Assembly (NCBI GenBank): GCA_009841255.1
Contig: VXMD01000026.1
Coordinates: forward strand, 91,787-155,786
DNA length: 64,000 bases
Direction of reading: 5' to 3'
From: Candidatus Poribacteria bacterium
Lineage (GTDB): Bacteria; Poribacteria; WGA-4E; WGA-3G
The notes beneath the pieces were generated by a model, which searched no databases, was not told the DNA's origin, and saw only the letters and a program-made list of their open reading frames with translations. This document shows, piece by piece, positions 26,301-33,899 of the stretch; the stretch's first letter is position 1; the number at the start of each line of letters is the position of its first letter. Made by a program: the position numbers and the translations under genes.

Positions 26301-26423
26301 GATATCTTGGATGCAGTGACGTATGACCGATACGGGATCCCGCTCAACAGCCAGAAACATTCGCATCCGCTGTCATGGAGTTCGCCGCGGTTGATTATGA
26401 TGGGCGTGAGTTTGGATTTTTAG
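23352..26423 (+). CDS. TonB-dependent outer-membrane receptor
   Basis: A 1023-aa receptor. The signal peptide (VVFLLCVAVYMAIAI, end near VSAAITG) is followed by a CarboxypepD_reg-like domain of about 90 aa (GKVSGVITAEATDAPLVDVT), a plug domain (DVTQTTRIIESDDIEAMPRD, HVRGGRSMEIRYLIDGIPI) and a large beta barrel that ends in aromatic VSLDF, as outer-membrane barrels do. It would import a substrate using TonB energy; the ligand is unknown. AAGGAG is 4-5 nt before the ATG. It stands alone: no SusD, ABC or TonB gene is nearby. Confidence 0.92.
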   Translation: MKLKKNSILKTFRDRFRKLVSFTKVVFLLCVAVYMAIAINFDVSAAITGKVSGVITAEATDAPLVDVTVTLVGTSSTATTNAAGYYVMTNIPPGSYDVKVELTGYAAETVAGTRVLAGLTTTLNFTLKSTTVQLEGITVTAVKPLIKRDVTQTTRIIESDDIEAMPRDTVNGILQTLPGVAVLNSTGSTHVRGGRSMEIRYLIDGIPINNPISRSLGLSIGTNSLEQMEVITGGFNAEHGDAQSGIVNLITKVGTNKFSGRIRYRVGQWGTHHGDPLYGPWLDPDNGFRPVAIEPFRGIFFGQPYDYQKPYRGDDVTVAELAAREGDAQVVFTEVFPGVYADRTENPLQPVIDPETGEPQVNADTGEPILTRQPYRDADGTVIDYEKKQVTLLDGYVVDLEQYSGLFNDTKKYDLSPSHIGEFALSGPIWGNRLTFAASSQLSRNHSFFPNSNGTSYIFQGKLKFEVTPSIKLTASGLFNRGESHSYGGSLRFWPNAVPVSNSSARNTSVRLSHNINSGTFYTLTVGQFHRSGEAHQPGKVWDPLEKTFGENAWDPEKSFAQNQEEGRIRNPPQQAYNDTTYLVAGDSNSWGTSEATTSIVRADFSSQVTANHLIQTGIEFLGYDLYNLSTTNYGSSNLYMEYYDVQPQSLSMYLQDKMEYEGMIVNAGLRYDLYNPSGVSPEDPFDPLELNDDGTIKLDKSTYKVGLPIIKNPVEASTKHMIAPRLGISFPVTDRSKLHFTYGHYYQIPRGDDLYENLNFDMRGAIRRRGNPDLDPERTIAYEVGIIRQFTDDLTIDITGFTKDIDKLVNSVHVDITNDYSYFLNDEFEGMLHGIYGRVQGFELTIRKWRTGGSPVSGMLSYTYSVAKGKGSSRNLGYLTYYRQQPDVTESHPLAWDQRHVFSGLLDIQLPFDSAVNFIGRYGSGLPYTPNPRAPVKPDINSKRYPPTYNVDALISKRSRIGGLTYTLFVDIRNIFNTKNLDDILDAVTYDRYGIPLNSQKHSHPLSWSSPRLIMMGVSLDF

Positions 26424-26494
26424 TTGAGCGAGATAACCCAAGTTGCTACTCACAAGTTTCGAACGTCTAAAGAAGGTTTTCAAGCATTTTCTAC

Positions 26495-26523
26495 ACCCCA
26501 GCGGGGTGCTATGTCTATAGATC
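26495..26523 (+). repeat. REP-like element, second copy
   Basis: CACCCC and GGGGTG pair around AGC, followed by CTATGTCTATAGA. It matches 22303-22337. It lies after the TonB receptor gene and could act as a transcript end, but there is no T run. Confidence 0.4.
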
Positions 26524-26560
26524 AGTGGAAACTTGAGTTCAGATAATAAGGGGGCAAATA

Positions 26561-26803
26561 ATGCGAATACAAGAAATCGCAGAAGCGATAAAAACATTAA
26601 GTCCCACCGATCGGTATCACTTACGAAAACTCTTGAAAGCGCAGGATGAAGCCGATAAACTGGGAGTATTTCATCAAGTCCTACTGTCGAAAGGCTTAGT
26701 TAAAGAAGTGAAGAACCCTCCTGTCACTGACACGACTGAACGGCAGCTCATTGAGGTCAAGGGGAAACCTGTCTCACAAACGATTATTGAGGAGCGGAAG
26801 TAG
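26561..26803 (+). CDS. Small helical protein, unknown
   Basis: An 80-aa protein with a predicted helical N-terminal half (MRIQEIAEAIKTLSPTDRY, LRKLLKAQDEADKLG). The opening resembles small antitoxin-like or addiction-type proteins that begin with an amphipathic helix and an LSP turn, but I do not recognise it. Its stop TAG overlaps the GTG of the next gene by one base, so translation is coupled to the nuclease-like protein at 26803. GGGGGC precedes the ATG. Confidence 0.55.
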   Translation: MRIQEIAEAIKTLSPTDRYHLRKLLKAQDEADKLGVFHQVLLSKGLVKEVKNPPVTDTTERQLIEVKGKPVSQTIIEERK

Positions 26804-27654
26804 TGAAACTTCAACAAACAATACCTCTTTCATCTATCTACAATCGAGAGGAGGAATTCTCTGCGGATCTCGCTGATAATCTTGATGCTCTTGAAGTCGG
26901 CGAATTTGAAGATGTAGAAACAGAGGTCAATGTCGGGAAGCGCAAAGCGGACCTTATTGCTGTTGGAAGAGATGGCGTGCTTGTAGTCGAAAATCAGTTT
27001 AATCAGGCAGATTGGGATCATTGGGGGAGACTTGAAGCTTACGCGCGGTCGCAAGACGGGACATCACAGGATGCTATAGTGGCTGCACTGGTGGCCGAAA
27101 GTTTTGAGGACCTCATGATTGTCACGTGCAATCGGCGCAACGAGGATAGCAACATCGCTTGGTATCTCATCAAAGTGCAAGTTAGCGAACATGAAGAACT
27201 GTCCTTTCATCATGTTGCGCGACCCACCATAGGCATCCAAATTGGATCGGCATCCGATGCTGAGTATAGTGAATTCTGGGCACCAATTCGCCAAGGTGAA
27301 CTCGGTGAACTATTTGCTGGAAGACCCGTCCCTATCCGGTACGATGGATCAATCAGCAAACAATTTCGGGGCATAAGTTTATGGCTCAAATTACGCCAAC
27401 AGCGTTGTTATGCTCAACTCTTTTTCTCGGGAGCAGACAAGTTGGAAAAGTCAGAACATCGTGAGATGGTCATGACGCTGTTTCCAAAATCAGACTATTC
27501 TTATGAATATAGAGAAGCGAACCAAGCGGTGTCAACCGTATTTCCTGTACTTGACAAAGGTAAGAAGAATCGAGGCAATTGGGACGAAATCCGAGAAAAA
27601 TTAGTCGCTATGGGCACTGACATTTACAATAAGATCAACGAATCTGACCTATAG
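26803..27654 (+). CDS. PD-(D/E)XK-like protein with C-terminal DUF4268, copy 1
   Basis: A 283-aa protein starting at GTG and coupled to the small upstream gene. Residues 1-140 look like a nuclease fold: EVNVGKRKADLIAVGRDGVL and VVENQFNQADWDHWGRLEAY, with Asp and Glu in place but Gln where the PD-(D/E)XK Lys is expected. Residues 155-283 (YSEFWAPIRQGELGELFAGR, ISKQFRGISLWL, YEYREANQAV, IYNKINESDL) form a DUF4268 module that recurs at 31930-32319 with a different N-terminus. Such proteins are typical of defence islands; activity is not established. Confidence 0.7.
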   Translation: MKLQQTIPLSSIYNREEEFSADLADNLDALEVGEFEDVETEVNVGKRKADLIAVGRDGVLVVENQFNQADWDHWGRLEAYARSQDGTSQDAIVAALVAESFEDLMIVTCNRRNEDSNIAWYLIKVQVSEHEELSFHHVARPTIGIQIGSASDAEYSEFWAPIRQGELGELFAGRPVPIRYDGSISKQFRGISLWLKLRQQRCYAQLFFSGADKLEKSEHREMVMTLFPKSDYSYEYREANQAVSTVFPVLDKGKKNRGNWDEIREKLVAMGTDIYNKINESDL

Positions 27655-27771
27655 TACAGAACTTATGGATTATACCAAAATGACTGATAAGTCCGAACCT
27701 AATGACGAATTGCGTCCTGAGTACGACGAGACACTGTAAAAAAACGGGATTCGTGGGAAATATGCAAAGTA
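27655..27771 (+). pseudogene. Remnant of GNAT-ligT segment with internal deletion
   Basis: The sequence after copy 1 matches two separate places after copy 2. TAGTACAGAACTTATGGA then TATACCA equals the start of the GNAT gene (32318-32342), and from about 27677 AATGACGAATTGCGTCCTGA onward equals the end of the RNA ligase gene (from about 33376). About 1 kb between them has been lost. The remnant can still be read as a 24-aa frame (27665-27739) that stops where the intact copy reads LLKNGVRGKYA. Confidence 0.7.
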
Positions 27772-27773
27772 AT

Positions 27774-27915
27774 ATGCCGCTGGTACAAATATCGTCCGAC
27801 TTGGACCAGATGTTGCAGCAGCTTCCCTACCGAGGAAGCTGCTGATGAAATTTTACGGTTTGCATTGAAAGTGGTGGGTGGTGAAAAGCACTTGGTCCAC
27901 TATGTTGATTGTTGA
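27774..27915 (+). pseudogene. Small frameshifted gene, unknown
   Basis: MPLVQISSDLDQMLQQLP is followed, after a one-base shift near 27828, by EEAADEILRFALKVVGGEKH and LVHYVDC. Together they read as a small helical protein of about 47 aa, but in the raw sequence the first frame stops at 27845. It is either a decayed small gene or chance. Confidence 0.3.
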
Positions 27916-28014
27916 TTGATAACATGTTTTGGTGTTCAATCCGTCTCGGTAAACTTTCCCGGGACTGAATTTGTTCTTTAACTACACCAATAATACCAGA
28001 AAAGTGAGATTTAT
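27916..28014. other. Gap upstream of R-M genes
   Basis: AT-rich sequence with no recognisable gene. A Shine-Dalgarno-like AGTGAGA stands before the ATG at 28015. Confidence 0.4.
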
Positions 28015-29802
28015 ATGGAATTGAAAGACGGTTATATAGAGGATTTCATTAGTTCCATACCTGTAAGGGCTACTCCCGAAGAGGTAGAGGCTGTCCAAGT
28101 TTTTTCAAGAATATTGGTAGAAGATTACGGATATCCAAGAGGATTAATTCAAACTCGCCCGCAATGGAGAGTGAGAGCGAGACCCTCTGATACCAAAAAG
28201 GAGTATCCGGTAGATATTTCGGTTTTTTCTGACGGGGATCACACCGAAGACAACATTCAAATCATTGTCGAATGCAAGAAAAAAAGTAGAAAGGATGGCA
28301 TGACTCAGCTTCAGGATTATCTCAGATTTTCCAAGGCGAGGGTAGGTGTTTGGTTTAATGGTGCAGAGCGTCTGTTTCTTCAAAAGCATGAGCGCGATGG
28401 CAAGATAGAATTCTCTGAGTTACCAAATATCCCACGTTATGGACAGCGTGTTGAGGATATTGGCAAATTCAAAAGAGAGGATTTAAAACCAGCTACTAGC
28501 TTGAAGCCAGTTTTTAATGCCATCCGCAATTATCTTGCCGCCAATGCAGTTGGTATTACCCGTGATGAAGTATTTGCGCAAGAACTTATTAAACTCATCT
28601 TCTGCAAAATCTACGACGAACGATTCACCAAAAAGGATGATATTGTAACCTTCCGCGCTGGGACCAACGAAGAGGATAAAGAAGTTAAGAAACGAATCAT
28701 GGACTTGTTTGAAAAGGTTAAGTCCCAATATGATGATGTGATAGATATAGGGGATTCTATTAGTTTAGACGAGAAGGCCCTGACTTATGTAGTTGGTGAA
28801 CTTCAACTTTACTCACTCCGAGATAGTTCTAGAGATGCGGTTGGAGAGGCATTTGAGATATTCATAGGACCGTCCTTGAAAGGCAGTCAAGGTCAATTCT
28901 TCACTCCAAGAAATGTTGTGAAGATGATTATTGATATGATTGACCCAACACCAGATCAAAAAATTATAGATCCAGCTTGTGGAAGTGGTGGATTTCTTGT
29001 TGAAGCACTCCGCTATGTATGGGCAAAGGTACAAGCAAAAGGAGAAGAACTAGGATGGCCTGATTCTGAGATTGAGTCTGAAAAGCAGGCAGTGGCAATA
29101 AAAAACTTTAGAGGAATTGATAAAGACTCATTCTTAAGCACAGTTGCAAAAGCATACATGGCAATTCTTGGTGATGGTAGAGGAGGGGTTTTCTGTGAAA
29201 ACAGTCTTGATCGTTCATCTAATTGGCAAAATTCCGCCCGTAATCAAGTCCAATTAAACGAATTTGATGTTGTCATAACAAATCCGCCATTTGGAAGAAA
29301 ATTAGTTATTGACTCAGAAGATATTCTGAAACAGTACGATCTTGGGCATCAATGGAAATACAATAGCGATACAAATTCATTTGAAAAATCGACTCTTCAA
29401 AATAAGCAAACGCCTCAGATTTTGTTCATTGAAAGGTGTCTTGATCTTCTCAAGGATGGTGGAAGACTAGGAATAGTTTTGCCTGAAAGTATTTTTGGAA
29501 TGCCTAAGTTCCAATTTGTTGTGGACTACCTTGAGAAAAAAACCAAAATATTAGCAATTGTTACAATGCCGGAGGCTCTGTTCCAGCCTAACACACATGC
29601 TAAGTGCTGCGTGGTAATCTGTGAGAAAATTTCAGAATCACTTGGAGACAATTATTCGATTTTTATGGCGGATGTTAAGTGGTGTGGGCATGACAGCCGT
29701 GGAAATCCCACTATCATAAAGGAGGGAGAAGAAAAATATGTACTACTTGACGATATTCCGAATGTTGCTTCTTTGTACCATAAAGGACCTGAAAGACAAT
29801 GA
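28015..29802 (+). CDS. Fused restriction nuclease-adenine methyltransferase (BcgI-A-like)
   Basis: A 595-aa protein. Residues 1-130 form a type I HsdR_N-like nuclease domain: PVDISVF then IIVECKKKSRKDG, a complete PD-(D/E)XK core (Asp...Glu-Cys-Lys). Residues 130-290 are the helical HsdM N-domain. The methyltransferase follows, with GQFFTPRNVVKMI, motif I IIDPACGSGGFLVEA and motif IV FDVVITNPPFGRK. With the specificity gene next door this is a two-gene R-M system without a helicase subunit, most like type IIB BcgI or type IIG with a separate S. Codon use is AT-richer than the neighbourhood, in line with transfer. Confidence 0.85.
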   Translation: MELKDGYIEDFISSIPVRATPEEVEAVQVFSRILVEDYGYPRGLIQTRPQWRVRARPSDTKKEYPVDISVFSDGDHTEDNIQIIVECKKKSRKDGMTQLQDYLRFSKARVGVWFNGAERLFLQKHERDGKIEFSELPNIPRYGQRVEDIGKFKREDLKPATSLKPVFNAIRNYLAANAVGITRDEVFAQELIKLIFCKIYDERFTKKDDIVTFRAGTNEEDKEVKKRIMDLFEKVKSQYDDVIDIGDSISLDEKALTYVVGELQLYSLRDSSRDAVGEAFEIFIGPSLKGSQGQFFTPRNVVKMIIDMIDPTPDQKIIDPACGSGGFLVEALRYVWAKVQAKGEELGWPDSEIESEKQAVAIKNFRGIDKDSFLSTVAKAYMAILGDGRGGVFCENSLDRSSNWQNSARNQVQLNEFDVVITNPPFGRKLVIDSEDILKQYDLGHQWKYNSDTNSFEKSTLQNKQTPQILFIERCLDLLKDGGRLGIVLPESIFGMPKFQFVVDYLEKKTKILAIVTMPEALFQPNTHAKCCVVICEKISESLGDNYSIFMADVKWCGHDSRGNPTIIKEGEEKYVLLDDIPNVASLYHKGPERQ

Positions 29803-31304
29803 TACACTACTGGCATGATAGAAAGGATATCAAGGAAAGCATTTATATACCAAAATATTACGATCCTTCTATCCTTGACGAACTTCAATTACTGAAAGGA
29901 ACACATGACTTACTCAACGTCCAACAGTTAGTTGACGATCAAATTGTTTCTTTTAAAGCTGGACATGAAATCGGGAAACTTGCTTATGGTACGGGGGACA
30001 TTCCGTTTGTAAGGACCTCAGATATCTCCAATTGGGAAATAAAATCCGTTCCTAAGCAAGGGGTTTCGGAAGAAATTTATAACGAATATGCTGGATTACA
30101 AGATGTACAGATTGGCGATATTTTGCTAGTGCGAGATGGAACCTATTTGATTGGTACTAACTGCATCATTACTGCTCTAGACAAAAACATACTCTATCAA
30201 TCGCACATTCTAAAGATTAGGGTCAATGATAAAGATAAGATCGACCCGTATCTTCTATTTCTTGCTCTGAATACTGATATTGTCCAACGTCAAATTCGTA
30301 GTGTCCAGTTTACCTCTGACACAATTGATACGATTGGAAAACGTTACCTCGAATTCATTATTCCTATTCCGAAAGGTGATAAGAAAAAGAAATATTTAGC
30401 AAAACAAGCGGAATTATTATTGGATGTTCGAGAGAGAGGAAAAGCATTTATCAAGCAGTTACCAATTCTGATGGAGGAGGTTCTTTTTAAGAATTCTGTT
30501 GAACCAATAAAAGCATTTTTCTCCAAAAAGTGGGAGGAGATTTTATCAGACTTGAAGCAAGATGCTATTACAGCGGAGTTCGGGAATTTTAATACGTTTT
30601 GGCAGTCTTCTGGAAAAATTCAAGGGAAAATCTATTTGCCAAAGTACTACGATCCTGAAATTATTGAAGAATTAAATAGTCTGAACAAGACCTGCAATTG
30701 TATTTCTATTGGTGAGCTGATAGAGCAAGAGATTCTGCAATCTTCTACAGGTGACGAAGTTGGAAAGATGGCTTATAATACTGGGACTATCCCATTTATA
30801 AGAACAAGTGATTTCTCTAATTGGGAAATAAAGCATGATCCAAAACAGGGAATATCAGAAGAAATATACGAGCAATATGCTACGTCCCAGGATGTGATGG
30901 AAGGTGATATTTTGTTAGTTAGGGATGGTACCTATCTTATTGGAACATCCTGCATTATCACTGAAAATGATTCTAAGATGCTCTACTGCGCGGGACTCTA
31001 TAAAATAAGGGTCATAGACGATTCTATAATAAGTCCTTGGCTGCTGATTGGCTTGTTAAATTCCTATATTATCAAGCGGCAGATAAGGACCAAGCAATTC
31101 ACTCGTGATGTTATTGACACCATAGGTAAGCGGTTAACAGAGGTAATCATACCAATTCCGAAATCAAAAATGGTTCAAGAACAGATAGCAGAACAAATAA
31201 GAGATGTTATTCTGTCTAGAATCAATACAAGACAATCAATTCTACTACTGGCGCAGGATCTGATTGCAAAAGACGGTTACCTAGGTGCTGCGTTAGATGG
31301 TTAA
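29799..31304 (+). CDS. R-M specificity subunit with two near-identical TRDs
   Basis: A 501-aa S-type subunit that overlaps the methyltransferase gene by 4 nt (ATGA). It holds two copies of one target-recognition module. Residues about 10-195 contain IYIPKYYDPSILDEL, DIPFVRTSDISNWEIKSVPK and GDILLVRDGTYLIGTNCIIT; residues about 275-480 contain IYLPKYYDPEIIEEL, TIPFIRTSDFSNWEIKHDPK and GDILLVRDGTYLIGTSCIIT. Helical spacers (LLLDVRERGKAFIKQLPILM; a C-terminal helix) follow each. Because both TRDs are so alike, the predicted recognition site has two equal half-sites. Function is inferred from the fold and context. Confidence 0.82.
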   Translation: MIHYWHDRKDIKESIYIPKYYDPSILDELQLLKGTHDLLNVQQLVDDQIVSFKAGHEIGKLAYGTGDIPFVRTSDISNWEIKSVPKQGVSEEIYNEYAGLQDVQIGDILLVRDGTYLIGTNCIITALDKNILYQSHILKIRVNDKDKIDPYLLFLALNTDIVQRQIRSVQFTSDTIDTIGKRYLEFIIPIPKGDKKKKYLAKQAELLLDVRERGKAFIKQLPILMEEVLFKNSVEPIKAFFSKKWEEILSDLKQDAITAEFGNFNTFWQSSGKIQGKIYLPKYYDPEIIEELNSLNKTCNCISIGELIEQEILQSSTGDEVGKMAYNTGTIPFIRTSDFSNWEIKHDPKQGISEEIYEQYATSQDVMEGDILLVRDGTYLIGTSCIITENDSKMLYCAGLYKIRVIDDSIISPWLLIGLLNSYIIKRQIRTKQFTRDVIDTIGKRLTEVIIPIPKSKMVQEQIAEQIRDVILSRINTRQSILLLAQDLIAKDGYLGAALDG

Positions 31305-31350
31305 TTTAGTGCCCTAGAGTCGCTATTATCTATTACTAAGGAGACCCAAA

Positions 31351-32319
31351 ATGCTAAATGTAGGCGAACAGCTTGTATCCTCTTACTTACGATATATCCG
31401 AGATTGTGACTTTATCCAAACGAACTTGTACACCAAATCCCAAGGCGAAATTGATGTTGTTGGGCTGAATCTCTCCGAAAAACGAATTTACATTTGTGAG
31501 GTAGCTATTCATATAAGAGGGCTCCAATATACCACAAACGATGTTAAAAACGATACTAACATCACGAGGCGTCCTGATAATATTCAGAAACTTACAGACA
31601 AATTCTCCAGAGCTATTGAATATACACGAAACGATCCAAACCTAAATCAATACAATCATCACTGTATGTTTTGGAGCCCAATAGTTAAAAATAAGGCAAT
31701 ACTACACCTTGAAGAAATTAAAGCAAATATCGAGGAACGGTATAAAATTGATATTGAGTGCGTAATTAATCAAAAGTTTCAAGAGCGTCTAACAGAACTA
31801 AGAAACTACGCGAAGACTCGGACCAAGGAATTTCAATGTCCCTTGATGCGGCTAATGCAAATAGAAGAATACGTAGCAAAACTAAATGTTGCGCGGTCCC
31901 TAGTAGATATTCAGACTGAGGATAAAGCTGAAGCTGGATATAGCGAATTTTGGGAACCTATTCGCAAAAGTGGACTATTCGCCGGAAAGTCTGTGCCTGT
32001 CCGAGACGAACATTACATTTCAAAGCAATTTCGTGGCGTAGAGATGCATCTCCGGCTTAACAATCACCAATGCTATGTTTTGTTAGCGTTTTCGGGGACA
32101 AACAAAGCAGCTAAAAAAGAACACCGAGATGAAGTTATGGAACTGTTCCGAAAATCAGAGTACCACTATGAATACAGGGAAGCAACCAAGGCTATATCAG
32201 CTGTATTTCCTGTTCTTGACAAGGGGAAAAAAGATCCAGAACATTGGTCCGAAATGCGTGAGAAATTGGTTAGAACAGGTACCCACATCTACAATAAGAT
32301 TAACGAATCCGATCTATAG
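31351..32319 (+). CDS. Nuclease-like protein with C-terminal DUF4268, copy 2
   Basis: A 322-aa protein, AAGGAG 9-10 nt before the ATG. The N-terminal 190 aa differ from copy 1: GEIDVVGLNLSEKRIYICEV then AIHIRGLQYTT, a PD-(D/E)XK-like pattern (Glu-Ile-Asp...Glu-Val-Ala) with Ala in place of Lys. The last 130 aa (YSEFWEPIRKSGLFAGKSVP, ISKQFRGVEMHL, YEYREATKAI, IYNKINESDL) are the same DUF4268 module as at 27240-27654. It probably belongs to the defence island. Whether it cuts DNA is open. Confidence 0.68.
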   Translation: MLNVGEQLVSSYLRYIRDCDFIQTNLYTKSQGEIDVVGLNLSEKRIYICEVAIHIRGLQYTTNDVKNDTNITRRPDNIQKLTDKFSRAIEYTRNDPNLNQYNHHCMFWSPIVKNKAILHLEEIKANIEERYKIDIECVINQKFQERLTELRNYAKTRTKEFQCPLMRLMQIEEYVAKLNVARSLVDIQTEDKAEAGYSEFWEPIRKSGLFAGKSVPVRDEHYISKQFRGVEMHLRLNNHQCYVLLAFSGTNKAAKKEHRDEVMELFRKSEYHYEYREATKAISAVFPVLDKGKKDPEHWSEMREKLVRTGTHIYNKINESDL

Positions 32320-32329
32320 TACAGAACTT

Positions 32330-32833
32330 ATGGACTATACCATTGTAGAAGTCAGCATCGACGATGTAGAAGCCATTGTGGATGTGACACTCCAGAGTTT
32401 TGAGGACGCGTTCAATAAACCGTTTTACATGGAACGTAAAGCCGCCGTCCACAGATGGAAAGCGTATATGCGCAAGGAGCACCATCCGCGAGACGCAAAA
32501 GAGTCTCGAATTGTTTATATCGCAGGCATCAATGGAAAAATAGTGGGATTTGTTGCAGGACATCTGACAGAACGGCTCGGATTGGAAGGTGAACTCCAAT
32601 CTATCTATGTTCTCCCGAAGCACCAGGGACGCGGACTTGGGACGCAATTAGTCATTGCACTTGCGAAATGGTTCAAAAAATGGGACGCGAAGGAGGTCTG
32701 TGTAGATCACAAGGACGGTAGCGAGGGTTTTTACATCAAACTGGGAGCGAGATTCAACGATCACGGATGGTTGGTATGGGACAATTTTTTTGATGTCCTT
32801 GCGTTTGAGAAAGTACAACGAAATCACATCTGA
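32330..32833 (+). CDS. GNAT N-acetyltransferase
   Basis: A 167-aa GNAT-fold acetyltransferase. Motif A is SIYVLPKHQGRGLGTQLV (acetyl-CoA pyrophosphate loop QGRGLG), preceded by IVYIAGINGKIVGFVAGHL and followed by EGFYIKLGARFNDHGW (motif B). The acceptor is unknown. The ATG at 32330 begins just after copy 2's stop codon; a longer in-frame reading from 32129 overlaps that gene and is rejected. The first 13 bp of the gene are duplicated at 27665. Confidence 0.85.
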   Translation: MDYTIVEVSIDDVEAIVDVTLQSFEDAFNKPFYMERKAAVHRWKAYMRKEHHPRDAKESRIVYIAGINGKIVGFVAGHLTERLGLEGELQSIYVLPKHQGRGLGTQLVIALAKWFKKWDAKEVCVDHKDGSEGFYIKLGARFNDHGWLVWDNFFDVLAFEKVQRNHI

Positions 32834-32847
32834 TAAAAAGGTTATGT

Positions 32848-33477
32848 ATGCCGTTTGTTGCTGAACTATATTTTGACCCCTCAACCGAAGAGCGCATTCG
32901 CGGGGTATGGAAAACCCTTGATGAAGCGGGGATTAGTGATTCTATGCCGAAAGGTGGCTATCGTCCGCATGTATCGCTTGGGGTTTGCGATCATCTTGAA
33001 ACAAATTCACTTGCACAGGAGCTTACGACCTTTACGGCAAAAGTTACCCCGTTTCGATTGTTGTTCCCAAACATAGGCATCTTCTCTACATCGGAAGGGG
33101 TGGTTTACTTGGGGGCAACGGTCACTGCGGAATTGCTGAATGTACACACGGCATTTCATGAAATCTTCAAAAAACATGCAAAGGAACAACGGGAATATTA
33201 CACTGTTGGACAGTGGGTGCCGCACTGCACACTCGCTTTCGGTTTGTCAGAAGATCAGATTGCTGAAGCCGTAATTGTTTGTCGGCAAATGGATTTACCG
33301 GTTTCCACGGAAGTCAAAGGAATTGGAGTGGTGGAGGTTTCCTCTACGGGTTGTCGAACGCTATCCTCGTTTAGTCTCAAAACGAGTGATAGCAGTGAAC
33401 TGAATGACGAATTACGCTCCGAGTACGACGAAACACTGCTAAAAAACGGCGTTCGGGGGAAATACGCGAAGCAATAA
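32848..33477 (+). CDS. 2'-5' RNA ligase/phosphoesterase family protein with extra C-tail
   Basis: A 209-aa 2H phosphoesterase. The two catalytic motifs are HVSLGV (His-x-Ser) and HCTLAF (His-x-Thr), about 75 residues apart, as in LigT/ThpR and YjcG-like proteins. After the fold a 25-aa tail reads LNDELRSEYDETLL then KNGVRGKYAKQ. This resembles the short EYD...GVRGKYA motif seen in small antitoxin-like proteins (from memory), so it may be a fusion or a read-through of such an antitoxin. The same tail occurs as a remnant at 27690-27771. Confidence 0.78.
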   Translation: MPFVAELYFDPSTEERIRGVWKTLDEAGISDSMPKGGYRPHVSLGVCDHLETNSLAQELTTFTAKVTPFRLLFPNIGIFSTSEGVVYLGATVTAELLNVHTAFHEIFKKHAKEQREYYTVGQWVPHCTLAFGLSEDQIAEAVIVCRQMDLPVSTEVKGIGVVEVSSTGCRTLSSFSLKTSDSSELNDELRSEYDETLLKNGVRGKYAKQ

Positions 33478-33503
33478 AATGATCAATACAGGAAACACTT
33501 ACC

Positions 33504-33899
33504 ATGAGAATATATGAATTCACACTTATTTTAGCAGCCGACCCGAATGAAGAAGAAGCAGATCGCCTCTACAGTATCTTTGATGATGGGACAATTGCCA
33601 TGATTGGCGGGGTGCCGCAGATTCATTTTCACCGTGAGGCATTTTCGTTGGAGTCCGCTATTGTTTCTGCACTCCTGGATATTCAAAAGGCAGGTTTTGA
33701 TGCTGACCATGTGCATATTAAACCGAAAGTTGTGCTTGGCACAGTAGGCAGTATAGATTTACGCGAGCGCGGTATTGACGAAGCCCAGGCAGCAGAAATG
33801 CGGGCACGCCTCGCTTCCTTTGCCGAAGATTGGGAAAGCCCCGAGATGGATATCTATGACAACTATGATGAAGAAAAAGCTAAATTACAAACGCGGTGA
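33504..33899 (+). CDS. Hypothetical protein upstream of MazF-like toxin, possible antitoxin
   Basis: A 131-aa acidic protein: MRIYEFTLILAADPNEEEAD, DDGTIAMIGGVPQIHFHREA, ALLDIQKAGFDADHVHIKP. The first strand and helix pattern resembles a family of small helical DNA- or toxin-associated proteins that I cannot name. It overlaps the toxin frame by 35 nt, the usual arrangement for a toxin-antitoxin pair, and is intact although the toxin is not. Confidence 0.5.
   Translation: MRIYEFTLILAADPNEEEADRLYSIFDDGTIAMIGGVPQIHFHREAFSLESAIVSALLDIQKAGFDADHVHIKPKVVLGTVGSIDLRERGIDEAQAAEMRARLASFAEDWESPEMDIYDNYDEEKAKLQTR

Noticed and set aside
32129-32329. N-terminal extension of the GNAT gene
   Set aside because: It lies entirely within the DUF4268 gene in another frame; the ATG at 32330 starts a complete GNAT fold.
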